Shown here piece by piece: positions 17,810-26,509 of a stretch of 64,000 bases of DNA. Each line of letters starts with the position of its first letter. The first letter of the stretch is position 1. The notes below the pieces were generated by a model. The model did no database searches and was not told where the DNA came from. It worked only from the letters and a program-made list of their open reading frames with translations. Position numbers and translations under genes: made by a program. Origin of the DNA: Maritalea myrionectae DSM 19524 (GTDB lineage: Bacteria; Pseudomonadota; Alphaproteobacteria; Rhizobiales; Devosiaceae); assembly GCF_000423365.1 (NCBI RefSeq), contig NZ_AUHV01000002.1:1-64000 (forward strand). The letters are read 5' to 3'.

Positions 17810-18889
17810 CTAACGGTTGGCACTGAAGGTGAAGGCACGTTGCAGGGCGAACATCAGCCGATCCAGCATAAAGCCGACAATGCCGATGGTGAGCACGGCC
17901 ACCATGATCCGCGCCAGCGATTGGGAGGAGCCGTTTTGGAATTCGTCCCAGACAAATTTGCCCAGACCAGGATTTTGCGCCAGCATTTCGGCGGCGATCA
18001 GCACCATCCAGCCCACACCCAGTGACAAGCGCAAACCCGTAAAAATCAGCGGCAATGCGGAAGGCAGCACCAGTTTGGTGATGGTTTTATAGGTGGGCAG
18101 CTGCAATACGCGACCCACATTCATCAAGTCTTTGTCGACAGAGGCCACGCCCAGCGCGGTGTTGATCAATGATGGCCAGAGCGAACACAGGGTTACGGTC
18201 ACAGCAGAGGTGATCATGGATTTGGGCAACCAGTCCATCGGGTTGGCATAGGTCGCTGAAATCACCATGGTCACAATCGGCAGCCAGGCCAAAGGTGAAA
18301 CCGGTTTAAATATTTGGATCAATGGGTTAATGGCACCATTGAATGTTTTAGATAAACCGGATGCAATCCCTAGGGGCACGGCGATTAGTGTCGCGATGAA
18401 AAAGCCCAGCCCCACGGTAAACAGTGAGGTGAAGATCTGGTCGATATAGGTCGGTTGCCCGGTATATTCGCGATGCTTGACCCGGTCTGACTGGCCCTGC
18501 TCGATCAGTTTTGCGTTGCGCGCGTCGAGCCGTTCATAAAAGGCCGCCGCTTTCTCACGTTCGCGCACATGGTCCTGCCACAGATTGCCCGCCTGCTCGA
18601 CCACCTGCACTGGTCCGGGGATGGTCCCCAAAGAGGTTTGCACCTGCGGGGCCAACGCGGCCCAGATCAACACAAAGGCAGCGATGCCTATCATTGGCAC
18701 AAGTAACACCTGGCGCAAAATCTTGGCTTGTTCCTTGCGGCTTTCGCCCATGGCCCACTTGATCAACGGGGCCACCCAGGCAAAGCCAAGCGCCTCAAAC
18801 CAGCCATTGGCCCGGTTAAGGCCATTCAAAAAGCGTTTGCGCCAAACGGGTTCGGCATTCATTTGTTCTGCGCTTGAAATCTCGGTCAT
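17810..18889 (-). CDS. nrtB: Nitrate ABC transporter permease
   Basis: 359 aa. It has an N-terminal cytoplasmic extension, a first membrane helix near 55-75 (MIGIAAFVLIWAALAP), a charged periplasmic stretch (about 85-145) and then the typical five-helix importer permease core, with GLRLSLGVGWMVLIAAEMLA matching the EAA-loop region of the NrtB/SsuC/TauC family. The last helix ends with FMLDRLMFALQRAF. It pairs with the binding protein upstream and the fused ATPase downstream. Confidence 0.94.
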   Translation of the reverse strand: MTEISSAEQMNAEPVWRKRFLNGLNRANGWFEALGFAWVAPLIKWAMGESRKEQAKILRQVLLVPMIGIAAFVLIWAALAPQVQTSLGTIPGPVQVVEQAGNLWQDHVREREKAAAFYERLDARNAKLIEQGQSDRVKHREYTGQPTYIDQIFTSLFTVGLGFFIATLIAVPLGIASGLSKTFNGAINPLIQIFKPVSPLAWLPIVTMVISATYANPMDWLPKSMITSAVTVTLCSLWPSLINTALGVASVDKDLMNVGRVLQLPTYKTITKLVLPSALPLIFTGLRLSLGVGWMVLIAAEMLAQNPGLGKFVWDEFQNGSSQSLARIMVAVLTIGIVGFMLDRLMFALQRAFTFSANR

Positions 18890-18918
18890 CTGTTTGCCTC
18901 AATATTTCTTGGAATTGT

Positions 18919-18956
18919 CGCTGGTTGGCCAAACCGCGGGGCCCGGCCAACCAGCG
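18919..18956 (-). promoter_or_regulatory. Intercistronic stem-loop between nrtA and nrtB
   Basis: CGCTGGTTGGCC (18919-18930) pairs perfectly with GGCCAACCAGCG (18945-18956), giving a 12-bp GC-rich stem with a 14-base loop just after the nrtA stop. No T-run follows, so it more likely protects the nrtA mRNA 3' end or lowers read-through into nrtB. Confidence 0.7.
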
Positions 18957-18966
18957 CCCTCCTTGC

Positions 18967-20370
18967 CTAACTGCCGTTTGCTGCGACAGACTCATCGGTC
19001 TTCAGGCCGATTTCGAGACTGTCGATGTAGGCGTTAGGTGATTTCGCATCGAACGGAATGCCATCGATGATATCTTCAGCCGGGGTTGGGGCTTTGTAGC
19101 CATCTGTTCCCCATGGGAAGTCTTCGCGGTCCACATGGCCCTCTTCCACCAGCAGCTCTGCTGCTTCCAAATAGATGTCCGGGCGATAGACGGATTTGGC
19201 GACCTCGTCATACCATTCGTCGGGCTGATGCTCGTCGATCTGGCCCCAGCGACGCATCTGCGTCAGATACCAGACGGCGTCGGAATAGAAGGGATAGGTC
19301 GCGTAATAGCGATAGAACACATTAAAGTCCGGCACAGCGCGCTTGTCGCCTTTTTCATATTCAAATGTGCCGGTCATAGAATTGGCGATCACCTCGGCAT
19401 CAGCGCCCACATATTCGGAGCGGGCCAGGATTTCCACGGCCTCTTCGCGGTTGGCGTTGTCGTTTTCATCCAACCATTTGGCGGCGCGGATCAAAGCCTT
19501 GGTCAGGGCCAATGTGGTGTTGGGATATTTCTCGGTAAATTCTTTGGTGAGCCCGAACACTTTTTCCGGATTGTTTTTCCAGATTTCATAGTCGGTGATC
19601 ACCGGTACACCAATGCCTTTAAACACGGCGGCCTGGTTCCATGGCTCGCCCACGCAATAACCGTGGATGGTGCCGGCCTCTAAGGTGGGTGGCATCTGCG
19701 GCGGTGGCGTTACAGACAGCAAAGCATCTGCATCGATCTGCCCCGACGTGTCGTTTGAAGAATAAAGACCCGGGTGGATGCCCCCTGCGGCCAACCAGTA
19801 GCGCAGCTCATAATTGTGCGTGGAGACGGGAAACACCATGCCCATTTTAAAGCTCTCGCCTTTCGCCTTGAGCTCTTCAACCACTGGCTTAAGCGCACTG
19901 GCGCTGATCGGGTGTACGGGCTTGCCCTCCGCATCCATTTCGAGATGCGGTTTCATTTTTTCCCAAATTTCGTTGGAAACCGTAATGCCGTTGCCGTTCA
20001 AATCCATGGAAAAAGGCGTCACGATATGCGCCTCGGTGCCATAGCCGATGGTGGCGGCTAAGGGTTGACCCGCCAGCATATGGGCCCCATCCAACTCTCC
20101 GGTAATGGTGCGGTCCAGCAGCACTTTCCAGTTCGCCTGCGGCTCCAGCGTCACATAGAGCCCCTCATCCTCGAAATAGCCTTTTTCATAGGCGATCGCG
20201 AGTGGCGCCATATCTGTGAGTTTAATGAAGCCCAGTTTAAGCTCGTCTTTTTCAACATCCAGCCAATCGGCCAAGGCCGGGGCGCTCAAGCCAATCGCGG
20301 CGATCGACCCCAAGATAGTTGCCATAAAGCGGCGTCGGGAGAGAAGAGTTTCGAGCGGGTTTGAAAACAT
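18967..20370 (-). CDS. nrtA: Nitrate-binding protein of ABC transporter, Tat-exported
   Basis: 467 aa from ATG 20370; a GTG two codons upstream is also possible, and AAGG motifs precede both. The N-terminus has a twin-arginine signal ([17 protein letters not shown], then APALA), so the protein folds before export. The mature part is an NrtA/CmpA-type receptor: [20 protein letters not shown], then a segment with [20 protein letters not shown], and [14 protein letters not shown], which are shared by nitrate and bicarbonate receptors. The nitrate and nitrite reductase genes downstream argue for nitrate/nitrite. It is the first gene of the seven-gene nitrate operon. Confidence 0.94.
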   Translation of the reverse strand: MFSNPLETLLSRRRFMATILGSIAAIGLSAPALADWLDVEKDELKLGFIKLTDMAPLAIAYEKGYFEDEGLYVTLEPQANWKVLLDRTITGELDGAHMLAGQPLAATIGYGTEAHIVTPFSMDLNGNGITVSNEIWEKMKPHLEMDAEGKPVHPISASALKPVVEELKAKGESFKMGMVFPVSTHNYELRYWLAAGGIHPGLYSSNDTSGQIDADALLSVTPPPQMPPTLEAGTIHGYCVGEPWNQAAVFKGIGVPVITDYEIWKNNPEKVFGLTKEFTEKYPNTTLALTKALIRAAKWLDENDNANREEAVEILARSEYVGADAEVIANSMTGTFEYEKGDKRAVPDFNVFYRYYATYPFYSDAVWYLTQMRRWGQIDEHQPDEWYDEVAKSVYRPDIYLEAAELLVEEGHVDREDFPWGTDGYKAPTPAEDIIDGIPFDAKSPNAYIDSLEIGLKTDESVAANGS

Positions 20371-20376
20371 TTTCAC

Positions 20377-20528
20377 CTTGTCCTTGTTTCGGTCTTTGTC
20401 GGGTTGCGCGCCATTTTCGCGTCACTATTGCTGACCTAATTTCACCTTGCCAAAGCAGTGCGTTGTTGTCTGCTGCTAAAAAATCCATTAAGCGTTGCAA
20501 AAAAGGACACACCCGCAAGGAGACCTCT
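20377..20528. promoter_or_regulatory. Divergent promoter region nrtA / LysR regulator
   Basis: A 150-bp gap separates the nitrate operon from the divergent regulator. This is the expected site of LysR binding (T-N11-A boxes), but several poor matches exist and I cannot choose one. No sigma-54 -24/-12 pair was obvious. Confidence 0.4.
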
Positions 20529-21455
20529 ATGCGACATATGCTGGCGCTTAAATATGTGGATGCGGTGGCCCGCGCGGGTTCCATTCGTGGGGCCGCGGAA
20601 GTACTGGCCATCACGCCGTCAGCGCTCAATCGCCGCATTCTGGCGATTGAGGAAGAGCTGGATATTGAAATCTTTGAACGGCATGCACAGGGGGTGCGGC
20701 TCAACAGTGCAGGCGAGTTGTTTATCCACCATGTGCGGGCCCAAATGGCGGATCTGGAACGGGTACGCTCGCAGATTGCCGACCTTTCAGGGGTGCGAAT
20801 CGGGCATGTGCGCATTGCCACCACCAAGGAAATCGGAGGCCGCCTGCTGCCGCGCCTCATCCAGGCCTATCGTGCAGATTTCCCCGGGGTGACTTTTTCA
20901 CTGCATGCCTATGATCGCGGACAAGTAGAACAGCAATTGCACAATCTTGAGGCTGATATCGTGGTGATGTTTCAACCGCTCCGATTGGCGGATATGCAAG
21001 TGATCTCCCACCAGCAACAGCATTTGTCCGTGGCCATGGCGGCCGATCATCCGCTTGCGGCACAACCGGAATTGCGGCTGGTGGACTTTTTGGAGCATAA
21101 CCCGCTATTGCCGCCGCGCGGCGAAGGGATTCGCGAGATTGTTGAGGCCGCCTGTGTGAAAAAGGGACTGAACTGCAAGCCGACCATTGAAAGCGATGAT
21201 TCCGCGCTGTTGCGCCATCTGGCACGCCAAGGCGCGGGGCTGGCATTGGATTTGCCGCTGACCATCAGCGCGTCGCCGCAGGAATCAGAGTTGGCTTATC
21301 GTCCCTTTAAAGCACATGAGATCGAGCCGGGATTTTTGTTTGTCGGCCAGTTACACAAGCGCAACCTGCCCGTGGCCGCCCGCAAATTTGCCGACCAATT
21401 GCGCGAGATGTTTGAGCGTGAAATGGAACGTCTGCCAAAGATTGAAACGCCATAA
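20529..21455 (+). CDS. LysR-family transcriptional regulator, probably of the nitrate operon
   Basis: 308 aa from ATG 20529, preceded by AAGGAGA with 5-bp spacing; the open frame extends upstream to 20361 but without a start signal and it would run into the nrtA start region. Residues 1-60 form the winged helix-turn-helix (KYVDAVARAGSIRGAAEVLA, then ITPSALNRRILAIEEELD). A type-2 periplasmic-like effector domain follows (HVRIATTKEIGGRLLPRLIQ, DFPGVTFSLH). It is divergent from nrtA, the standard geometry for a LysR protein acting on its neighbour. No NasT/NasS genes are in the window. The effector is unknown. Confidence 0.85.
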   Translation: MRHMLALKYVDAVARAGSIRGAAEVLAITPSALNRRILAIEEELDIEIFERHAQGVRLNSAGELFIHHVRAQMADLERVRSQIADLSGVRIGHVRIATTKEIGGRLLPRLIQAYRADFPGVTFSLHAYDRGQVEQQLHNLEADIVVMFQPLRLADMQVISHQQQHLSVAMAADHPLAAQPELRLVDFLEHNPLLPPRGEGIREIVEAACVKKGLNCKPTIESDDSALLRHLARQGAGLALDLPLTISASPQESELAYRPFKAHEIEPGFLFVGQLHKRNLPVAARKFADQLREMFEREMERLPKIETP

Positions 21456-21544
21456 GCCAACAACCTGCCCTGATTGTCATTCGGAACAGGTTGCGCCCTC
21501 AAGCATTATACCATCAGGACAACTCCAGAAACGGAGGTGAACTT

Positions 21545-21772
21545 ATGGCAGAATTCCTGTTTTATTTCTGGCTATTTCTACTGCTGCTTGTGGTTATTGG
21601 CTGGCCCAGCTGGCCCTATACGCGAGAGCGGTGGCCTTACAAGCATGGTGGCAATTACCGCTATGCAGTGAGTGGCATGGCCGCGGCGCTGGCAATCCTG
21701 TTTTGGATGCTGTTCTGGTTTGGCCTTGTGGCCATTGCATGGCCGTGGACCGCACCACCGCCTGCCACATAA
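21545..21772 (+). CDS. Small membrane protein, two transmembrane helices
   Basis: 75 aa from ATG 21545, chosen for the strong GGAGGTGA at 21533-21540. Helix 1 is at about 4-22 (FLFYFWLFLLLLVVIGWPSW), then a cytoplasmic or periplasmic YTRERWPYKHGGNYRY loop, and helix 2 at about 41-64. The WPSWPYTR turn after the first helix recalls the DUF3309 group of tiny alphaproteobacterial membrane proteins, but I am not certain. It follows the LysR gene by 89 bp on the same strand and ends at a bidirectional terminator. Function unknown. Confidence 0.6.
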   Translation: MAEFLFYFWLFLLLLVVIGWPSWPYTRERWPYKHGGNYRYAVSGMAAALAILFWMLFWFGLVAIAWPWTAPPPAT

Positions 21773-21781
21773 TAGAGAATG

Positions 21782-21806
21782 GGTTGGCCGCCAATTGCGG
21801 CCAACC
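21782..21806. terminator. Bidirectional terminator hairpin
   Basis: GGTTGGCCGC and GCGGCCAACC form a perfect 10-bp stem with loop CAATT, between the ends of two converging genes (small membrane protein, stop near 21772, and the dehydratase gene ending at 21814). There is no strong T-run on either side, so efficiency is uncertain. Confidence 0.7.
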
Positions 21807-21813
21807 GCCCGCC

Positions 21814-22731
21814 TTACTTGCCCCAACGCAGGGCAATCAGATCCAATTCTTTTGAAAGCTGGAGCAAGCGGTCTTTTGTGCGCTGGCTCATGGGTTTGAG
21901 CGGGTGGCGCACATAATCGCTTTTAATCACGCCACCTTCTTTAAACACGGTCTTGCAGGCTTTGAGGCCACATTGCCGATTTTCATGGTTGATTAGTGGC
22001 AGACACACTTTCCATTGCGCCAAGGCCGCATCGTGGTTCCCTGCATGAAAGTCCGTCACGATAGATCGGATTTTTTCCGGTTGCAGGCCAGAGGTCATCG
22101 TGCCGGTTGCCCCGGCATCGAGGTCGGCCAGAAGGGTCACGGCCTCTTCACCGTCAAAGGGCCCTACAATATGCTCGCCCCCTGCTTCAATGAGCGCGGC
22201 CAGTTTGTCCGCGGCAAAAGGCACTTCAATTTTGAAATAGCTGACATTTTCAATTTCGCGCGCCATCTTCACCAACAGATCAACTGGCAGACTGACGCCG
22301 GAAAGTGGCGCGTCCTGCACCATGATCGGAATAGAAATCGCATCGCTTACCGCTTGGAAGTGCTCATAAATACCATCTGGTCCCGGCACCAAGCCGACCC
22401 CGTGATAGGGCGGCATCATCATCACCATATCAGCCCCCAAAGCCTCCGCCGCTTTGGCGCGTTGCGTGGCAATGGCGGTGGAGAAATGGCTGATGGTCAC
22501 AATGATGGGCTTGCGGCCTGCCACATGTTCCAGGCTAACGCGCATCAGGCGTGCGCGCTCGTCGTCAGACAGCACAAACTGCTCTGAATAGTTGGCCAGC
22601 AAGCAAATGGCATCCACGCCCTGATCAATCATGCAATCAAGCACATTTTTCATGCCATCTTCATCCACCTGGCCATCGTCAAAAAATGGCGTGGGCGCAA
22701 CGGGCAAAATTCCGGTCAAAGGCTGTTTCAT
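21814..22731 (-). CDS. L-2-keto-3-deoxyarabonate dehydratase (DHDPS/NAL family)
   Basis: 305 aa TIM barrel of the dihydrodipicolinate synthase/N-acetylneuraminate lyase family. The Schiff-base lysine is in VSYFKIEVP (near 172). The usual GTTGE loop is replaced by LLANYSEQFVLSDDER, the form I associate with the Azospirillum-type L-arabinose pathway enzyme that turns L-2-keto-3-deoxyarabonate into 2-oxoglutarate semialdehyde. Neighbours (arabonate dehydratase, arabinose dehydrogenase, semialdehyde dehydrogenase) support this over an aldolase or DapA role. It is the last gene of the nine-gene arabinose operon. Confidence 0.87.
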   Translation of the reverse strand: MKQPLTGILPVAPTPFFDDGQVDEDGMKNVLDCMIDQGVDAICLLANYSEQFVLSDDERARLMRVSLEHVAGRKPIIVTISHFSTAIATQRAKAAEALGADMVMMMPPYHGVGLVPGPDGIYEHFQAVSDAISIPIMVQDAPLSGVSLPVDLLVKMAREIENVSYFKIEVPFAADKLAALIEAGGEHIVGPFDGEEAVTLLADLDAGATGTMTSGLQPEKIRSIVTDFHAGNHDAALAQWKVCLPLINHENRQCGLKACKTVFKEGGVIKSDYVRHPLKPMSQRTKDRLLQLSKELDLIALRWGK

Positions 22732-22754
22732 GGGTTGAATCCTATATGTCAGTT

Positions 22755-23801
22755 CTAAAGAACACTGATCCGGAAATGGGTGCGCTGACGGTAGGTCTCG
22801 CCCGGGCGGATCAGGGTTGAAGGAAAATCAGGCTGGTTCGGCGCATCGGGCCAATTTTGCGGCTCCAGTGCCAGACCTGCATGGTGGCCATAAGGCTGGC
22901 CAGTGTGACCATAGAAAGGTGTGGTATCCATGCCGGTGGCATCAAACACCTGCAGGCCCGGCTCTGTCGACAACACATCAAGCTGATATTGGCCAGCACG
23001 CACGCTGCACATAGGGTGCAGTTCATTGTCTGTGGAATCGATGCAGAAATTGTGGTCCAGCGCCATGTCGGGCGGCGATGTAATCGGCTCCATCTCGCGA
23101 TAGTCGAAGGCCGTGTCCGCCACCGGTGCCAGTGCACCTGTTGGGATCAAATCCGCGTCCACTGGCAAATACTGGCTGGCATTAATGCACATGGTATGAT
23201 TGGCCAGATCAGCATGACCATCCAAATTCCAATAGGAATGGTGGGCAAAATTCAAATGGGTTGTCCGGTCTGTCCGCGCCTGGATGTCGAGGGTCAATGT
23301 GCCCGTCTCGTCTAGGGCATAATGAGCCTGAACCGTCACATTTCCGGGAAAGCCCCCTTCCCCGTCCGGATGGGTCACAGTAAGGGTGCAGCTTGTCGCA
23401 TCACATGCCAACAGCGTCCAGTTGCGCTGCCCGGTGCCTGCGGCGCCCCCATGCAGGGTGGTCTTGTCGTTTTCATTGCCCTCCAGATCAAAACGGGTGC
23501 CGTCCAGCACAAACTGACCGCCTGCAACCCGGTTTGCCACCGGACCGACAATCGCCCCGAAATAGGTCATCGGCCCGAGATAGGCCGCAAAATCCGCACT
23601 GCCCAATACCAATGCGTGATCAGATTCTGTGCGGCGCAAGTCCTGCAAAGTCGCGCCCCACGTCATAATGGCTGCTTTGGTTCCGCCATTGGCGATGCGG
23701 ATCAAATCAATTTGCTCGCCAGCAGGGCCTCGGCCAAATGCAGACACCTGTTGAGCGTCGATTTGGCCCTTTTCGGCAAATGTATCCGGTGCGTCAGACA
23801 T
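22755..23801 (-). CDS. Aldose 1-epimerase (galactose mutarotase family)
   Basis: 348 aa from ATG 23801 (GTGAGGGCT before it); the longer frame starts at 23813. Family marks: THLNFAHHSYWNLDGH, the catalytic His in ALDHNFCID, and the catalytic Glu in GLALEPQNWPDAPN. It interconverts alpha and beta anomers, here presumably of L-arabinose, to feed the dehydrogenase that acts on one anomer. The start lies 6 bp inside the preceding dehydrogenase region, so translation is coupled. It has no signal peptide and is therefore cytoplasmic. Confidence 0.9.
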   Translation of the reverse strand: MSDAPDTFAEKGQIDAQQVSAFGRGPAGEQIDLIRIANGGTKAAIMTWGATLQDLRRTESDHALVLGSADFAAYLGPMTYFGAIVGPVANRVAGGQFVLDGTRFDLEGNENDKTTLHGGAAGTGQRNWTLLACDATSCTLTVTHPDGEGGFPGNVTVQAHYALDETGTLTLDIQARTDRTTHLNFAHHSYWNLDGHADLANHTMCINASQYLPVDADLIPTGALAPVADTAFDYREMEPITSPPDMALDHNFCIDSTDNELHPMCSVRAGQYQLDVLSTEPGLQVFDATGMDTTPFYGHTGQPYGHHAGLALEPQNWPDAPNQPDFPSTLIRPGETYRQRTHFRISVL

Positions 23802-23806
23802 AGCCC

Positions 23807-24748
23807 TCACCACTCGAAAGCAGGTTTGGTGCGACGCTCGCCAATGGCAAACGCATCTGCCACCAAATACATGGGCCGCAGGTCCATTTCGCTTTCACCT
23901 TTGGCCACTAGGTCGTTCATCCGGGCGTAAAGCCGCGGATATTCGCCCTGCAAAGCCACGGCATCTTCCGCGCTTTTGATTTCCTCACCGTCAATCAGCA
24001 TGCGCGCGCCGCCATTTTCCAATGTCAGTACGCCGGCATCGGTCTCCACAAAGATGGACCAGATCGGATCGCCCTGCTGCAGCCAGTCCAGTTCAGCGAA
24101 AGAACCACTCGCGCCGGGATAGTGGAAGGCCAATTGTGCAGCGATCGGGGTCTGCCGGTTTTCAGGAAAATCGAGCGTCGCACTGGTAATGTGCAAGGGT
24201 TTTGGCAGGATTTTTGTCAGAATCGACAGGCCGTTAATGCCGGGATCAAAGACTCCCATACCGCCGGGATCAAAAACCCAGTCCTGTCCCGGATGCCAAT
24301 AGCGTACATCCTCTTTCCATTGCATCTCAACTCGGTGCACCTGTTTGTCGCTCAACCAGTCACGGGCGGTATCCACCATGGCTGCCTCGCGCGAATGCCA
24401 GGTGGCGTAAATGCTGCGCCCGGCCTTTTCGGCCATGCGCTCCAGCACATGACATTCCGAAAGCGTCGCACCGGGCGGCTTTTCCAGCATGACGTGGCGA
24501 TTGGCGTTCAGTGCCGCTGCCGCATAAGCAAAGCGCGGTGCTGGCGGCACGCAAAGTGAAATCACGTCAATGTCCGGCCGCGCAGCCAACATGGTTTCAA
24601 TATCTTCGAATGCTTCAATGCCATCCACTTGAGCATGGCGCGACACGGTAGCTACCAACTCCCAGTCTTTAGAAGCATTAAGCGAGGGTATATGCTGATC
24701 GCGGGCGATCTTGCCAATGCCCACCAAAGCCAGTTTACGTGGTTCCAT
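23807..24748 (-). CDS. Gfo/Idh/MocA oxidoreductase, probable L-arabinose 1-dehydrogenase
   Basis: 313 aa. The N-terminal Rossmann fold has KLALVGIGKIARDQHIPSLN; the family motif EKPPGATL sits near 95; the C-terminal alpha/beta domain has DPGGMGVFDPGINGLSI, which carries the substrate-binding Asp/Asn residues of the group. Short length (about 310 aa) and these motifs match the Azospirillum L-arabinose 1-dehydrogenase, also active on D-galactose. The product would be L-arabino-1,4-lactone. It shares one base with the arabonate dehydratase stop. D-galactose remains a possible second substrate. Confidence 0.85.
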   Translation of the reverse strand: MEPRKLALVGIGKIARDQHIPSLNASKDWELVATVSRHAQVDGIEAFEDIETMLAARPDIDVISLCVPPAPRFAYAAAALNANRHVMLEKPPGATLSECHVLERMAEKAGRSIYATWHSREAAMVDTARDWLSDKQVHRVEMQWKEDVRYWHPGQDWVFDPGGMGVFDPGINGLSILTKILPKPLHITSATLDFPENRQTPIAAQLAFHYPGASGSFAELDWLQQGDPIWSIFVETDAGVLTLENGGARMLIDGEEIKSAEDAVALQGEYPRLYARMNDLVAKGESEMDLRPMYLVADAFAIGERRTKPAFEW

Positions 24749-26496
24749 CAGTGCGAGTCCTTTGGCACCGGATTGCCCCGGCAGCCTTTCAGAAAATCAT
24801 AGTCTGCACCGCTGTCTGCGCCTTCAACATGCTGGTGATGCAATTGAGCAAAGCCACTTGGCGGTGCCTCAATGGAGGGCGCCCACGCCGCAAGGCGACG
24901 CGCCAGCTCCTCTTCAGAAATGTCCAGATGCAGGCGACGCCCCGGCACATCTACTTCGATCATGTCGCCCGTCTGCACCACTGCCAATGGCCCACCAATG
25001 GCAGCCTCGGGCGAAGTGTGCAGAATAATGGTGCCATAGGCCGTGCCGGACATGCGTGCATCTGAAATACGCACCATGTCCGTGATGCCCTTTTTCAAAA
25101 TTTTGGGCGGCAGGCCCATATTGCCCACTTCCGCCATGCCCGGATAACCTTTCGGGCCACAGTTTTTGAGGACCATGATGCAGGTTTCATCAATATCCAG
25201 ATCATCATCGTTGATCTTCGCCTTGTAGTCGTCAATATCTTCGAAAACGACCGCCCGGCCCCGGTGCACCATCAAATCAGGCGACGCGGCAGATGGTTTT
25301 AACACCGCCCCATTGGGCGCCAGATTGCCTCTCAGCACCGCAATACCGCCCTGGTCGGCCAGCGCCTTTTCCACGGGCAAAATCACGTCGTCATTATAAT
25401 TGACCGCGTCCTTCACTTCATTCCAGATCACCTCACCAGACACTGTGAGCGCATCCTTGTGCAATTTGCCGGATTCCCCCAGATGTTTAATGACCACGGG
25501 CAACCCGCCGGCATAGAAGAACTCTTCCATCAAATATTTGCCCGACGGCATCAAATTCACAATGGTTGGAATATCGCGCCCCAGCTGATCCCAATCGTCA
25601 AGGGTCAAGTCGATCCCCACTCGCCCGGCGATCGCCAGCAGGTGAATCACAGCGTTGGTCGAGCCGCCAATGGCGCCATTGACGCGGATAGCATTTTCAA
25701 AAGCTTCACGCGTCATAATGTCAGAGGGCTTTAGATCATCTTTGACCATCTGTACAATCCGCCGACCGGACATTTGCGCCATTACACGACGACGGCTGTC
25801 CACCGCAGGAATGGCCGCATTGCCGGACATGGCCATACCGAGTGCTTCGGCAATTGAGGCCATGGTCGAGGCGGTGCCCATTGTATTGCATGTGCCGGTA
25901 GAGCGAGACATGGCAGCCTCTGCTTCTACAAAATCATCGCCGGTCATGTCTCCAGCTTTGATGGCCTCAGAAAACTTCCAAAGATGGGTGCCCGAGCCTA
26001 TGCGTTCCCCCCGGAACCATCCATTCAACATGGGTCCCCCGGAGACAGCGATTGAAGGAATGTCAGTTGATGCTGCGCCCATCAGCAGGCTGGGGGTGGT
26101 CTTGTCACAGCCCACCAGCAACACCGCCCCATCCAATGGTTGGGCCCTAATCGTTTCTTCCACGGCCATAGCCGCAAGATTACGGAACATCATGGCTGTG
26201 GGCCGGAATGTGTTTTCCGACGCGGAGAATACAGGCACTTCCAGTGGGAAACCGCCCGCCTCCCAAACACCGGCCTTCACTTTTTCTGCCAGTTCACGCA
26301 AATGGCCGTTACATGGGGTCAGGTCCGACCAGGTGTTCAAAATGCCGATAACCGGTCGCCCGTCGAACTCGTCATGCGGATAGCCCTGGTTTTTCAACCA
26401 GCCGCGGTGATAAATCGCATCCCGCGAGGTGCCGCCATACCATTCTTGTGACCGTAATTTGCGTGGCCATTTTGCCGGTTGAAACTGATTACCCAT
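24748..26496 (-). CDS. L-arabonate dehydratase (IlvD/Edd family)
   Basis: 582 aa, typical for the family. Iron-sulfur ligand cysteines are at C62 (TPCNGH), C130 (VGCDKTTPS) and C203 (TGTCNTMGTAS). The spacings 68 and 73 equal those I recall for the characterised Rhizobium [2Fe-2S] L-arabonate dehydratase. The C-terminal domain has RISDARMSGTAYGTIILHTS. Dihydroxy-acid dehydratase (IlvD) and phosphogluconate dehydratase (Edd) are alternatives, but the arabinose neighbours decide. It converts L-arabonate to L-2-keto-3-deoxyarabonate in the cytoplasm. Confidence 0.9.
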   Translation of the reverse strand: MGNQFQPAKWPRKLRSQEWYGGTSRDAIYHRGWLKNQGYPHDEFDGRPVIGILNTWSDLTPCNGHLRELAEKVKAGVWEAGGFPLEVPVFSASENTFRPTAMMFRNLAAMAVEETIRAQPLDGAVLLVGCDKTTPSLLMGAASTDIPSIAVSGGPMLNGWFRGERIGSGTHLWKFSEAIKAGDMTGDDFVEAEAAMSRSTGTCNTMGTASTMASIAEALGMAMSGNAAIPAVDSRRRVMAQMSGRRIVQMVKDDLKPSDIMTREAFENAIRVNGAIGGSTNAVIHLLAIAGRVGIDLTLDDWDQLGRDIPTIVNLMPSGKYLMEEFFYAGGLPVVIKHLGESGKLHKDALTVSGEVIWNEVKDAVNYNDDVILPVEKALADQGGIAVLRGNLAPNGAVLKPSAASPDLMVHRGRAVVFEDIDDYKAKINDDDLDIDETCIMVLKNCGPKGYPGMAEVGNMGLPPKILKKGITDMVRISDARMSGTAYGTIILHTSPEAAIGGPLAVVQTGDMIEVDVPGRRLHLDISEEELARRLAAWAPSIEAPPSGFAQLHHQHVEGADSGADYDFLKGCRGNPVPKDSH

Positions 26497-26509
26497 AGAT
26501 ATACTTGCC

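Noticed and set aside
20361-20528. 56-codon extension of the LysR gene
   Set aside because: Would begin inside the nrtA start; AAGGAGA before 20529 and the normal LysR N-terminus decide for the shorter form.
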